From the NCBI GenBank assembly GCA_946122785.1, contig CAMGYJ010000002.1, positions 13,900,839-13,964,838 on the forward strand: a stretch of DNA of 64,000 nt, given 5' to 3'. The position numbers and the translations under genes are program-made. Under the pieces are notes generated by a model that saw only the letters and a program-made list of their open reading frames with translations, was not told the DNA's origin and made no database searches. The stretch is from Linum tenue (Eukaryota; Streptophyta; Magnoliopsida; Malpighiales; Linaceae). This document shows positions 1 to 10,597 of the stretch, one piece after another. Position 1 is the first letter of the stretch; each line of letters begins with the position of its first letter.

Positions 1-433
1 GCCTCTCAAACTTGAGTGAAATATTTGTTTAATTGTATTGCATTGGTTTTCATTTTTTTAAATAGTTGGCTTTAACAATGAAACTTTACCAGGTGAATTT
101 TATGATCCATAGTGAGCAATATGGTAAGTTTTTTTCTATTTGTTAATCATGCATTATATATTTGTATCTAATATATGATGAATATTTTTCACGTATAAGC
201 ATTATTGACTTAATCAACTTTGTAGGCTAATAGTTTCATCAATCCATATAGAAGAAGGATTTGAAGAAAGAAGGAAGTATAGGGTCGTTAGGATTGATTT
301 TAGTTAAACTATGTCATTTTTGTATTAGTCGTTAATAACATGGTTTAGTGTAGCAAAAGAGTGAGAGCCTGGCATGGTTCTATAATCCTTTGTTAATTGT
401 TTTATTCAGTTTCTATATAAATACAGAGAGTGA
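1..433 (+). other. Possible last exons and 3' untranslated tail of a gene entering from the left
   Basis: At 59-60 an AG acceptor follows a T-rich stretch. After it, one frame reads about 14 codons and stops at the TAG at 107-109, followed by a GT-like donor and a second T-rich stretch ending in AG near 226. The rest is AT-rich without an open frame, as expected of a 3' tail. I do not recognise the family, and a chance arrangement in AT-rich DNA is possible. Confidence 0.2.
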
Positions 434-490
434 CACTACAAGAAAAACACGTTTAACCACCGCTATGCACACCGACCTCAATTTTGTAAA
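434..490 (+). mobile_element. Remnant of a CACTA (En/Spm) transposon terminus
   Basis: The stretch begins with CACTACAAGAAAAA, the canonical terminal inverted repeat start of plant CACTA elements, also present at 55185 and 34898 in this window. No matching 3' terminus or subterminal repeats follow, so it looks like a truncated end. Confidence 0.4.
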
Positions 491-3400
491 TTTTGATTAT
501 GAATAATTTTCTTTTTTGCTTATATATCCACCTTTTAGGGAAAAGATATCGAAGCTAGAAAGTAAAACGCGGAAAAGGGGGAAGATGAGTTGTTTCTAAA
601 ACAAGTTCATGCCATTTCATACACCATTTTCAAACCGAGATTAGTTAGTAATCTTTTGCTTTGTTTTTCCAATTTTCTCAACGTATTATTATAAAATGGC
701 AAAATGGTACATTTTTTTAGATAATTAATATTTCTCAAAATACAATCTTAACTAAAAAGTGCTATCATTATTTGTTCAATATAAGTATTTGAAAAATAAT
801 ATTTATTCATTATATATTAAAAAAATTATCTAAGAAATTATGAATTTGTATTTTAAGAACTTAATAGACCTAGATTGGAGTCAAAGGACCTAAAAATGTA
901 AAGTATGAAGTAAATTGTCTTTCCATAAAAAATAAGTTGAAAAAGGTCAAACCAAAGGAAGAAAATTTTACCTAATTACTGGTTCCACCGTAGAAAAAAA
1001 CAAACAAGTTGGATGACTATATATGGTATCGATCTGCATCTCCTATATATGGCTAGGAAATAATTCCGTTTGTTTATGAGTAGTAATCCTGGAGGAGCAT
1101 AGATGGAAACTTCCTCTTTAGAAGATAAATCCTTATATTAATTAGGTGACCAATATCTTTCGAGTGTGAATTCTATTGTGCAAATCTTTCAAAGTGTCAA
1201 CAAGTCAAATCAAAATCTACCAACAGAGAAAGAATGGAAAAATTGCTAAAAGGAAAAGTGAAAATGATCATGAATCGGTTTACTTCGTTGGATGGTAATT
1301 GGTATAGGTGACTGTAAGCCCAAAGGCAAATTAAGAGCATGAGATTGTACGGGACCGTTTGAAAAGAAAATTGTTTGGGTAGTGAATTCACTAAATTTAA
1401 TATTTTTGCAGAAAGTTTTATTTTTGCTGTTTTTGTATGGAAAAAATTTTAATTTTAGATATTTTAATAAACCCAATAATTAGTAGCTGCGTTGTTTAGT
1501 TTCAATTTTTTATCCAGCGTATACCTATTTTCTAATTAAATAATGATTACGTAAAAGTGAAAATATGCATAGGAAGGAAATTAAAAAAAATCTAATAGCC
1601 AGCATTATATTTTTATATATATATATACCAAAAGATTGATATAAAGTAGTGATGGAAATGGGCACTGCGGGGCATGTACCTCAAGATTCATACTAGCTCG
1701 TCCCGCATTAAATGTGGATCCTGTGAGAATGGGATAGGGCGGGTCGACCCTTCTTATATATTATTTAAAAGAATACACACAAAATTTTACTTTTTACGAT
1801 AAAATGAAATGAAACACTTTATGAATGAAAGATAGTGATAATATGATGAGTAATTGAGTCTAACTAATTAAAAAATCAAATCTAACTAGTTGAAAAAAGT
1901 CAAAATAAGAGAAATATAAATAAATATTATAAGAAATTGATATAAAAAGGGTCAAGAACGTGACGGAGCGGAAGTAGATATCAATGTCTACCTCACGCTA
2001 TTGCGGGTCGGGTAGCCCACCCCATCGCATGTCAAGAAGGATAATACTCAACGTGACAATTTCAAATTGTCATCCTAATAGAAAGTGTCGGTAAAAAGAG
2101 AATTACATAGGGTCAAAATGAAATTCCACTCCATATAACTTGTACCACAAGGGAAAGGATTTAATCTAGGTAAGCAACCTACAAGTCAAGACCTACAGAA
2201 TGTCATATATATCCAGGGCCACAACTACCTCAAAGTAGACTAAAATCTGCCGACCATAGTAACCCATCGAGAACTAGGGTTTAACCTAGTTTGTTATCCC
2301 ATACGAGTCATTGAGTGAGTAAAATAATAAACGACACGCAAAATCACATGATTCAATTCATTAACACATATATCTAATTCATTAACATAAGTTCAAAAGA
2401 AGTGGAGAAACATGCTTACTTTTTTAGGAGCGCGAGAGGTATATAAGAAAAACCATTCTTTTAACCCTAAATGGAATATACAGAAAATCCTCAATAGTAA
2501 ACCCTAAAGACGAACCAAGAACCAAATTCAGATACACAAAAGAAAGATACTGAATGTATTAAAAAGAAGTATGAAGACGTAACCTGTTTAGCTTTGGGGG
2601 AAGCTAAGCTAGGAAGAGTAAGAAGGAATAATATTAGCTTAATGTTGGTGAACAAGAAATAGGGGGTTAGCACCAGAATGACTGGTTAGTTAGTTTGGTC
2701 AGTTAGTTATTGACTTTTGTGTTTCTGATCGAGTAGAATCTACCTAGCTTAGCTTGATTGATATCTACATCCTTCATTAGGAATAAATCATCAACATCAA
2801 TTTAACAAAGGGATCAAGGCTAGCTTCTTAGTTGGTACTTTTTGGGTAGGTTGTCGCTGTTATTTGATGCTGATAGTTAGTTGGTTATCTTTCTGATTTG
2901 GTTAATTTGGTTGGTAATGGTGTCATTCGTGCATAGGTTTAGGTTTGGAAATGCATGCCTGAAAGGATTAGGCCTGAGGTAAACATTCACTGTCAGTATT
3001 GTGTCCATGTACGTACGATGGAGTGTATGTTTTATTAACCAAAAATAAAAAATAAAAAATTAAGGAGACGGGAGATGTGATATTCCGACTTTTATTTAAT
3101 ACGTTCGGGATCTATTTTTGTACGGTTTTACTTTTGGGGTGAATTATATATAGTGGCTTTCTGGGATGTCACTTTTCTTTATACTGCTCCACATATAACA
3201 CATTTAACTTTGGCGTTCTCACTACTCATTAAATCTCCTCCATTTTATCTCAAAACACGTCTTGTCAGTTAATGTTGTATTCCCTTTATGAAGCATAAAT
3301 CTATTTGTGCTTCGACGATGTGTGATTTCTGTTACATACACTAGGAGTGAGAAATTGTCAGGTCCGATTAAACTGGACTGCATTAACCTGATTCTTAAAA

Positions 3401-3905
3401 CTTAATTATTTTGTCCAATACTACAACCGGAGACGGGATTGGATGCAATTCAGTTTTGACCAAAGTCATTTTGCTCTCACCATCTCAATTCTTTTTTTAC
3501 CTCTCCGCCATTTAATTCGTAAACTCATACTCTCTCATTCCCATTCCTGCAATTTTGGATATATGTTTATACCATTGCCACAAATTCAAATCAAATTCAA
3601 CTTAAATTAATGTAATTAAGTGAAAAAAACAAATACGATTTAGGATTCAATTGTTTAATCTAGAGTATATATCATACATGAACCCTAAAAAGTATGAGAA
3701 ACATACCAAAGTTTTAACTCTTTAGGGAAATTTAGAAATAAACAGTGACATATTTGTATCGATAGAATTGGAAAAGTGAAATGAAAGATTTTTAGCTTTA
3801 TACTATTTTACAATTTTAGTGGAAGATGGAAAAGATACATCTAATTGAATGTAGATAGTATACAGATTACGATACATGCGGGATTATAATGAATATGTGA
3901 ATGGA
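491..3905. other. Gene-free AT-rich spacer
   Basis: No open frame here looks like a protein, and none has recognisable motifs. Inside it, about 1650-2040 has G/C-rich patches (gcggggc, gggcgggtcgaccc, gcgggtcgggtagccc) in an AT-rich background. This resembles the degenerate motif-repeat MITEs found elsewhere in the window, but I could not find matching ends or a target duplication. There is a short AT microsatellite at about 1611-1626. Confidence 0.5.
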
Positions 3906-3910
3906 GCGGA

Positions 3911-4266
3911 TGTTAAGAACAGAAACAGTATAATGATGATGAAATGAACATATAATCAAACACAGACATCGGAGTTACGTGGTATTCCTGGATATGATCC
4001 AGGACTAATTCACGGAAGAGTTTGAACGGTCTTCAGACTACTGATTTTACTGAATTGTGCAAAGAGGAAGAAGATACAGAATGATCAGCCGCCAAACCAC
4101 TTCTACCCTTTTTAACTCCTAACGTGCCCTAGGTTAGACTCAACATTCTACCTCTAACCGTGCATGGGCCTGCATGATTACGTACGGGCTTATTAGCTGG
4201 GCCACGTACAATCTAACTCTCCTAACATAAGACATAAACCGTAGCCCAATACATATATGCTCAATA
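3911..4266 (-). repeat. 3' LTR of copia element 1
   Basis: This matches 15088-15443 over its full 356 bp. Read on + it starts TGTT and ends AATA, so the element ends are TA..CA rather than the usual TG..CA. The purine-rich GGGGGAGGA (minus strand) lies just inside, at about 4267-4275. Confidence 0.92.
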
Positions 4267-4832
4267 TCCTCCCCCAAATTGATGCGAGTTCTCAGCATCA
4301 ATTTGTCCCCAAGATACCAATGCCGACTGGTAGGAAAGGCCTTTGTAAAAAGATCTGCAACCTGTTCTTCTGTCTGTAGATGAAGTAAGCTGACAGTACC
4401 ATCTCGAACAAGATCACGAATGTAGTGCACATGGATCTCAATATGCTTCGTACGATCATGAAGAACAGGATTAGTTGCTATACGAATAGCACTAGTGTTG
4501 TCAACATGTAGTTCCATAGGCGCAGGACAGAAGATGCCAAAATCTGATAAGAGGCGACGCAGCCAAACCATTTCTGACCCAACCTCGGACATAGCCCGAT
4601 ATTCAGCTTCAATAGAAGATTTTGAAACTTTATCCTGCTTCTTGCAATGCCACGAAATATAAGCCCCACCAAACTGAACACACCATCCAGAAGTAGATCG
4701 ACGAGTATCAAGACACCCGGCATAATCCGAATCTGAGTAAGCACAAAGCTTGGCTGAGCCTGAAGAAGGAAAAAGAATGTCGACCTCTCTTGTTCCCTGT
4801 AAGTACCGTGGTATCCTGTGGACTGCAGCAAG
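4267..4832 (-). pseudogene. Copia element 1 RNase H fragment
   Basis: This is the C-terminal part of the copia polyprotein. The minus-strand frame shows the copia RNase H hallmarks: a DSDYAGC block, SKSSIEAEYRA, then HVDNTSAIRIA and the HDRTKHIEI box, ending near the polypurine tract. It is cut off from the rest of pol at 4833-4837 by the Athila-like insertion; the reading resumes beyond 10598. It cannot be expressed as part of an intact polyprotein. Confidence 0.85.
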
Positions 4833-4837
4833 ATGAT

Positions 4838-6183
4838 TGATAGACCGTCATTTACACATGTTTTTACCCTCATACTTACACCGTTTGAGGTGTTGATTCT
4901 CGTGTTTTAGGCCGATTTCACGCTAGGTTGTGCTTGTTTGTGATATTTCAGGTCCTAGTACGTGAATGAAGGCTTAGGAGCGAGTCTGGGGTTGATTGGA
5001 CGACGAACGGACGAAGGGCGAGCCTTTTGGAGAGCTGCACGGGCAGACCAGGGAGGCTGCACGGCCGTGCAATATGCAACTCTGGCCGTGCGCCTTATGC
5101 CGAGGAGCTGCACGGGCACCCCTGAAGATCTGCACGGCCGTGCACCTGGCCGTGCAGGATGGTTGAAGGCCGATTAAGTGAAACGGTGCGTTTCAGGGTG
5201 CACGGCCAGAATGGTGATGTGCACGGCCGTGCACCTGGCCGTGCAACTCGGGGAAACTCGGTTTTAAAGCCTAATCCGAGCCAGAAGTGGGAGAATCGTG
5301 TTTTCAGAGCAAAAACAGAGCCCTAGAGAGAGAAAGTGCGAAGAACACATCCTAGAAGCTGTCCTAGAGCTGGATTTCATCAAATCGAGCCTGGAGATCG
5401 TCATAGGAGTGAAAATCATCGTCCCTGAGCAGATTATCCTCATCGTTATGAGTATGACTAATCCGATTCTTGTTTTCTCTTCTCTCTCTATGGAGTAGAA
5501 CCCTTCTCTCACTTGGGTATGAAGAACCCTAGTTCCTTGTGTTAGGGATTTGATTGTAATGACTTGGGATGATATTACTGTTTGATTTTAATCGAATGAC
5601 GCATGTTTAATGAATTGATTTGAGTCTGATCAGCTTTTCTCAATTTCTGCTGCAACCTGAGATAGATAGAATCTGATTAGGTTGTTAGAGCCTCTTCATT
5701 CGATAGTAGGGGATTGGCTATACGAGAGTTAGCCAGTTTACTGCTTTGTACTGGTGTTCTTGGCGTCAGTAGTGGAGTTCTGTGTTCATAGCCTCAGCTT
5801 TCTATCCCGGTGAAGACTAGTCGTCTGCCGGGTAGTTAGACTGAGAGGGCTTGGTCAGCTTAAGAGATTCCAAGCTACTGTCGGATCTTCCGCAATCTAA
5901 TCAACAGTAAATCAACCCAGGGAATTGCAATTGAACCTAACTAAGGGGCTAGGGGGACTCAATCCCGAGTGACTCTTACCTGCTTTAGAAACCCGAACAA
6001 TTTACTGCTTTCTTGTTGCTTTTACTTTTCACAACAATCACTCGACTTAGTTTGCTAGATAATAGAGAATCACGGAGTAAGCAGTAGATCTAGACCCCGG
6101 GTTGATAAGTAAACTTGCCTATACTGCAGTCCCTTTCATTGGTTACACTTGGCCATTGTTAGGTGTTGTGTTTTAGTGTGTCA
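4838..6183 (+). repeat. 5' LTR of the Athila-like element
   Basis: This is 1346 bp, equal in length to the partner LTR. It carries the GC-rich palindrome block described separately, then AT-rich sequence, and ends ttttagtgtgtca. No ORF of note: the two short frames here are mirrored in the other LTR and are not conserved proteins. Confidence 0.92.
5058..5233 (+). repeat. Three copies of a 14-bp perfect palindrome in the LTR (also at 9467-9642)
   Basis: TGCACGGCCGTGCA occurs at 5058-5071, 5131-5144 and 5220-5233. Partial copies (ctggccgtgca, ctgcacgggc, gtgcacggcca) lie between them. The block is GC-rich in an AT-rich LTR. The second LTR has the same layout at 9467, 9540 and 9629, with the third copy followed by a changed base. 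Confidence 0.9.
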
Positions 6184-6189
6184 AGTTTT

Positions 6190-6207
6190 TGGCGCCGTTG
6201 CCGGGGA
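6190..6207 (+). promoter_or_regulatory. Primer binding site, tRNA-Asp type
   Basis: TGGCGCCGTTGCCGGGGA is complementary to the 3' end of plant tRNA-Asp (GTC). It lies six bases inside the left LTR. This site is characteristic of Athila-lineage Ty3/gypsy elements. Confidence 0.9.
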
Positions 6208-6332
6208 CCCTCTAGGTTATTGGGGAAACGTGATAATTTGTTACTCTAGCTTTTCATTTATTGCACTTTCTTTTCTTTTCCACCCTTGCTTTTCACTTGG
6301 GTGTTATGTTTTTGTTGGTGCAGTTCTGAAAC

Positions 6333-7460
6333 ATGGATCCTCATGGCTTCTCCAACCATTGGGGGTATCAATCACCATCCGTGTGGTATTACCCCGAGAC
6401 TTCCTGGAGCAATCAAGGAGGAGAAGACTATGGATTCGGGTTTCAGTACCAACCCCCATCCTACGAAGAACAATCAGACCCCTGGGTATTTCAAGAACAA
6501 TCTCCTTATCAAGAAGAATTCCTCCATCAGCCAGATCCAAACTATCACTTGAGGCTTCTCGTGGAGCAGATTGCTCGAGTACCTGAGACATCCTTTCCAA
6601 AGATGGATATCCCAGACAATGCCCAAACTGGGTTCTCCTACCGTGAAACAGAGGAGACCCTCCTGAGCATAAAGAAGAGCCTCGAGGATCTTGAGAAAGC
6701 TTATGCACAACCTGCTCAAGATCACCCTTCTGCTATCATACTAGAAGAGGAGGAGGGTGACAAAGGCTATGGGGATGTTGAGGAGCATACAGAAGTTATC
6801 AAAGAGAACTCCCATGATAATCATGATCAGGAAAGTCCTCTGGTTGCAGATCACACAATTCCTTATTTCTGCTCTAACATGCTGGGCCCGATCAAGGAGA
6901 TGCACGATGAGCTCATTGAAGAAATTGCATGGCGACTTGCTCTCCAATCTGTGCTAGAAGAAGAAGAGCAAGAAAGGGTGCAGAAAGAAGTTGTGGAGGA
7001 TGAGGAAGAAAGCAAAGAAGAGGAAGTTCTCGATCATTTCCCAGGGGTTATACCACTTGAAGAAGGAAGGGGGGTTGAGGAAGCAATTGGCGTCCAGGCT
7101 GAGGATGAAGTTGCGGTGGAAGAGGCCTGCACCGGCCATGAGTTACATGTGATATCTCCACCAAACTTCGAGGAGCTGCTTGGCAAGGACCCATTTGCAG
7201 TGTCTCTTTGCCAGACCAAGGCCACATCGACATCGGTCCCTCTTGGTGGACGCGATGGTGGCCAATCGATGCTGTCTTATCTGGTTTGGGGCAATGAGAC
7301 GAGAGAAGAGAAGAAGAGGTCTCGAGGGTGGAGACTTCATCTTCCTCAAGGTCACGAGCCGTCTTCATCACCTATCACTTCACTTGCTTGTGACTTGAGA
7401 CTCCACATCATCGATGAGAACCTCAACTTCAAGGAGGTTTTGGGGTGGACCGAAACTTAG
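6333..7460 (+). CDS. Acidic 375-residue protein of the non-autonomous Athila-like element, function unknown
   Basis: This is a single uninterrupted ORF starting at the first ATG after the primer site and ending at TAG 7458-7460. I see no zinc knuckle, protease, RT or integrase motif. The N-terminus (about 1-75) is rich in aromatic residues, Pro and Gln (GYQ, WYYP, YQPPSYEEQ). Residues about 130-275 are strongly acidic with long Glu runs (EEEEGD, EEEEQERVQKEVVEDEEE), probably helical or coiled-coil. The last 70 residues include an Arg/Lys patch. It occupies the position of Athila gag-pol and may be a reduced or replaced gag-like ORF. The intact frame alongside nearly identical LTRs suggests it was functional recently, or that the element is too young to have decayed. 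The label gag-like is inference from position only. Confidence 0.6.
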   Translation: MDPHGFSNHWGYQSPSVWYYPETSWSNQGGEDYGFGFQYQPPSYEEQSDPWVFQEQSPYQEEFLHQPDPNYHLRLLVEQIARVPETSFPKMDIPDNAQTGFSYRETEETLLSIKKSLEDLEKAYAQPAQDHPSAIILEEEEGDKGYGDVEEHTEVIKENSHDNHDQESPLVADHTIPYFCSNMLGPIKEMHDELIEEIAWRLALQSVLEEEEQERVQKEVVEDEEESKEEEVLDHFPGVIPLEEGRGVEEAIGVQAEDEVAVEEACTGHELHVISPPNFEELLGKDPFAVSLCQTKATSTSVPLGGRDGGQSMLSYLVWGNETREEKKRSRGWRLHLPQGHEPSSSPITSLACDLRLHIIDENLNFKEVLGWTET

Positions 7461-7467
7461 GAGCCAC

Positions 7468-7720
7468 CGTCTAGCTAAGACGTAAAAGAAGCGCTTGTGG
7501 GGAGGCAACCCCACCAAGGTTTGTTTTTCTTTTGTTTGTTTTTGTCGGTTTATCCACTTGGAACTATGGTTTCTATCACCCAGTGTGTTTTGCTGATGCT
7601 AGCCCCGCTGACTGGTCCACTTCCAGTCCCCCAGCAGTGTTTTAATCCGGTAACATCGTTCCCCTTCTCTTTCCCTCTACTCCATTGAGGGCAATGTCGT
7701 GCTTAAGTGTGGGGGGATGC
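7468..7720 (+). other. Conserved-looking non-coding block: hairpin and internal polypurine-like tract
   Basis: Right after the ORF comes gcgcttgtggggaggcaac followed by cccacc. It can fold as TGGGG/CCCCA and, from memory, resembles a motif found downstream of Athila coding regions. At 7684-7719 the sequence gagggcaatgtcgtgctta is followed by aGTGTGGGGGGATG, almost the same as the true polypurine tract at 9231-9246. This looks like an internal copy of the second-strand primer tract. Confidence 0.55.
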
Positions 7721-9230
7721 TTTGTATCGGTTGGAATATTTATGATGGTGCTTGGAGCCTAGTCCGCTGTCCGAATCTTACGATTTGAGGGCTCCAAGTA
7801 CTTCTGTTTGATCATATTGGCACTGTGTTTTGATGGATGAATTGATTGGTTTTCGGATTAATGCATGACAACTTGTTTGCGACTAGGACAACCTATGATG
7901 AGGACTGAGATGTGCAGTAGAACGATTTAGAGGTTCAGTTTTTCAACTGTTTGCTTACCAACTGTGACTTGATCTGACTTGATCTGATTACCTGTCCTTG
8001 ACAGTCGTTTATGCATCTAGTTCAGGGTATCGGAATGTGAGATAGAGCATATAGGTAGCCATGTGAGATTTGAGCCTGCTCGTTTCTTTCTTGTGCGATA
8101 GATCCCTCTTCCATGATGTGTAGCATTCACGTTGTCACTAGCTAAGATGATGGGGGCATAGGATTAGCCCACGCCCAAAACTGACTGTCCTGATGTGTTA
8201 TATCCCCTAGTCAGCCCCTTTGAGCCGTGTGTTATCCTTTCTTTTGGTCTATAATGGAAAAAATCACCCTTGTTGCATCTTTTAGAAGGTTCCACAGAGT
8301 GGTTTTTACATATTCTCTGCTGTTACTGCTAAAGTCTATGTGAGTGTTGGAGGTAGTGCTTAAAAGTTGGGCAGGTGTTTGAAATTTATGCAGAAATGGT
8401 GGCTCTCTTAAGAAATGAAAAGAAAAATAAAAGAAAAACAAAGAAAAAATGAAAGCAAAAGAGAGCCACTACCAAAAATCTGAATAATGCCCAGTAAGTA
8501 GTGTTTCTTAGCAGTCTGGCTTGGAAATGCTGATGTTTATGCCTCCTTCGCTCTTGTGATCTTAAGATATTGAGAATGCAGAATAGCAGAAATAAAACAC
8601 CGGGTTGTTTGACTGTGATTGTGTGTTGGGAAAATGTGGAACCTTTTGCTATGAATACTTCCACCACCTAAAAGGCCTTTTCCCCATGTCCAAGACCCTA
8701 GCCAGTCATTTGAACCTGTGTCTAAGACCTCCTGATTAGTTAGTGGTGACACCCCATATGTGAACTCTAGCATTTAGAGGCTGCCATCATGGTGAAGAGA
8801 TGATAGGTATTGAGAGAAATGGCATGCGCATCTTTCGCATCAAATAGTCCTGACCCCACTGGTCGAGAGTGAGTGATTCATTTTCATTTTCTATATGCTC
8901 TTGTACCCCGGTGAGGACCTAGATTGCTCGGTCTTTATTCTGATGTCTTGAGTTGGATGCATGAGTTGACTGTTTTGAGTGAGTGGTTGAATCAAGTCTA
9001 GGTTGGCCAGTGAACAGAAGGGAGACTCTTCCTTTGCTCGATTTGCTGCACTCGAATGTCCTTTGTGGTGGTTGTCCAGGTTGTTAGTGAGGTTGTGCAT
9101 GTATTGATGTTTGAGAACCAGTGCGATTCACGTGTTTTGTGCCTTTATGACTTGTCCCCAATGTTGGTTGATTGAAATATGTAAGCTTACCTAGTGTCTG
9201 ACTTGGTTTGCTTGGGGACAAGCAAACGGT
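7721..9230 (+). other. Internal non-coding spacer of the Athila-like element
   Basis: About 1.5 kb without a credible reading frame. It sits between the internal polypurine-like tract and the terminal one, where autonomous Athila elements keep an env-like region. Nothing env-like is readable here. Confidence 0.6.
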
Positions 9231-9246
9231 TAAGTGTGGGGGAGTT
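9231..9246 (+). promoter_or_regulatory. Polypurine tract of the Athila-like element
   Basis: taagtgtgggggagtt directly precedes the right LTR, the expected site for plus-strand priming. Confidence 0.8.
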
Positions 9247-10592
9247 TGATAGACCGTCATTTACACATGTTTTTACCCTCATACTTACACCGTTTGAGGT
9301 GTTGATTCTCGTGTTTTAGGTCGATTTCACGCTAGGTTGTGCTTGTTTGTGATATTTCAGGTCCTAGTACGTGAATGAAGGCTTAGGAGCGAGTCTGGGG
9401 TTGATTGGACGACGAACGGACGAAGGGCGAGCCTTTTGGAGAGCTGCACGGGCAGACCAGGGAGGCTGCACGGCCGTGCAATATGCAACTCTGGCCGTAC
9501 GCCTTATGCCGAGGAGCTGCACGGGCACCCCTGAAGATCTGCACGGCCGTGCACCTGGCCGTGCAGGATGGTTGAAGGCCGATTAAGTGAAACGGTGCGT
9601 TTCAGGGTGCACGGCCAGAATGGTGATGTGCACGGCCGTGCATCTGGCCGTGCAACTCGGGGAAACTCGGTTTTAAAGCCTAATCCGAGCCAGAAGTGGG
9701 AGAATCGTGTTTTCAGAGCAAAAACAGAGCCCTAGAGAGAGAAAGTGCGAAGAACACATCCTAGAAGCTGTCCTAGAGCTGGATTTCATCGAATCGAGCC
9801 TGGAGATCGTCATAGGAGTGAAAATCATCGTCCCGGAGCAGATTATCCTCATCGTTATGAGTATGACTAATCCGATTCTTGTTTTCTCTTCTCTCTCTAT
9901 GGAGTAGAACCCTTCTCTCACTTGGGTATGAAGAACCCTAGTTCCTTGTGTTAGGGATTTGATTGTAATGACTTGGGATGATATTACTGTTTGATTTTAA
10001 TCGAATGACGCATGTTTAATGAATTGATTTGAGTCTGATCAGCTTTTCTCAATTTCTGCTGCAACCTGAGATAGATAGAATCTGATTAGGTTGTTAGAGC
10101 CTCTTCATTCGATAGTAGGGGATTGGCTATACGAGAGTTAGCCAGTTTACTGCTTTGTACTGGTGTTCTTGCCGTCAGTAGTGGAGTTCTGTGTTCATAG
10201 CCTCATCTTTCTATCCCGGTGAAGACTAGTCGTCTGCCGGGTAGTTAGACTAAGAGGGCTTGGTCAGCTTAAGAGATTCCAAGCTACTGTCGGATCTTCC
10301 GCAGTCTAATCAACAGTAAATCAACCCAGGGAATTGCAATTGAACCTAACTAAGGGGCTAGGGGGACTCAATCCCGAGTGACTCTTACCTGCTTTAGAAA
10401 CCCGAACAATTTACTGCTTTCTTGTTGCTTTTACTTTTCACAACAATCACTCGACTTAGTTTGCTAGATAATAGAGAATCACGGAGTAAGCAGTAGATCT
10501 AGACCCCGGGTTGATAAGTAAACTTGCCTATACTGCAGTCCCTTTCATTGGTTACACTTGGCCATTGTTAGGTGTTGTGTTTTAGTGTGTCA
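9247..10592 (+). repeat. 3' LTR of the Athila-like element
   Basis: This is 1346 bp and differs from the left LTR at about nine single bases by eye, with no indels seen. It is followed at once by the ATGAT target duplication and the resumption of copia RT sequence. Confidence 0.92.
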
Positions 10593-10597
10593 ATGAT

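Larger units (their letters stand above)
4838..10592 (+). mobile_element. Non-autonomous Athila-type Ty3/gypsy retrotransposon nested in copia element 1
   Basis: Two 1346-bp LTRs (4838-6183, 9247-10592) start TGATAG and end GTGTCA. They are flanked by a perfect target duplication ATGAT (4833-4837 and 10593-10597). A primer site complementary to the tRNA-Asp 3' end lies six bases inside the left LTR, and a polypurine tract abuts the right LTR. Both are typical of Athila. The internal region is only 3063 bp and encodes no protease, RT or integrase, just one acidic ORF (6333-7460), so it must depend on a partner in trans. I counted about nine mismatches between the LTRs (under 1%), meaning a recent insertion, far younger than its host element. 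Confidence 0.93.

Noticed and set aside
1246..1476. Minus-strand short frames in the left spacer
   Set aside because: They are AT-rich, Phe/Lys/Asn-heavy and unsupported by splice or promoter signals.
5298..5498. 66-residue frame repeated at 9707-9907
   Set aside because: It is duplicated only because it lies in the two LTRs. There is no upstream start signal or motif, and it overlaps a second frame on the other strand.
6304..6708. Minus-strand frame overlapping the acidic Athila-like ORF
   Set aside because: It is shorter, antisense to the ORF placed directly after the primer site, and without motifs.
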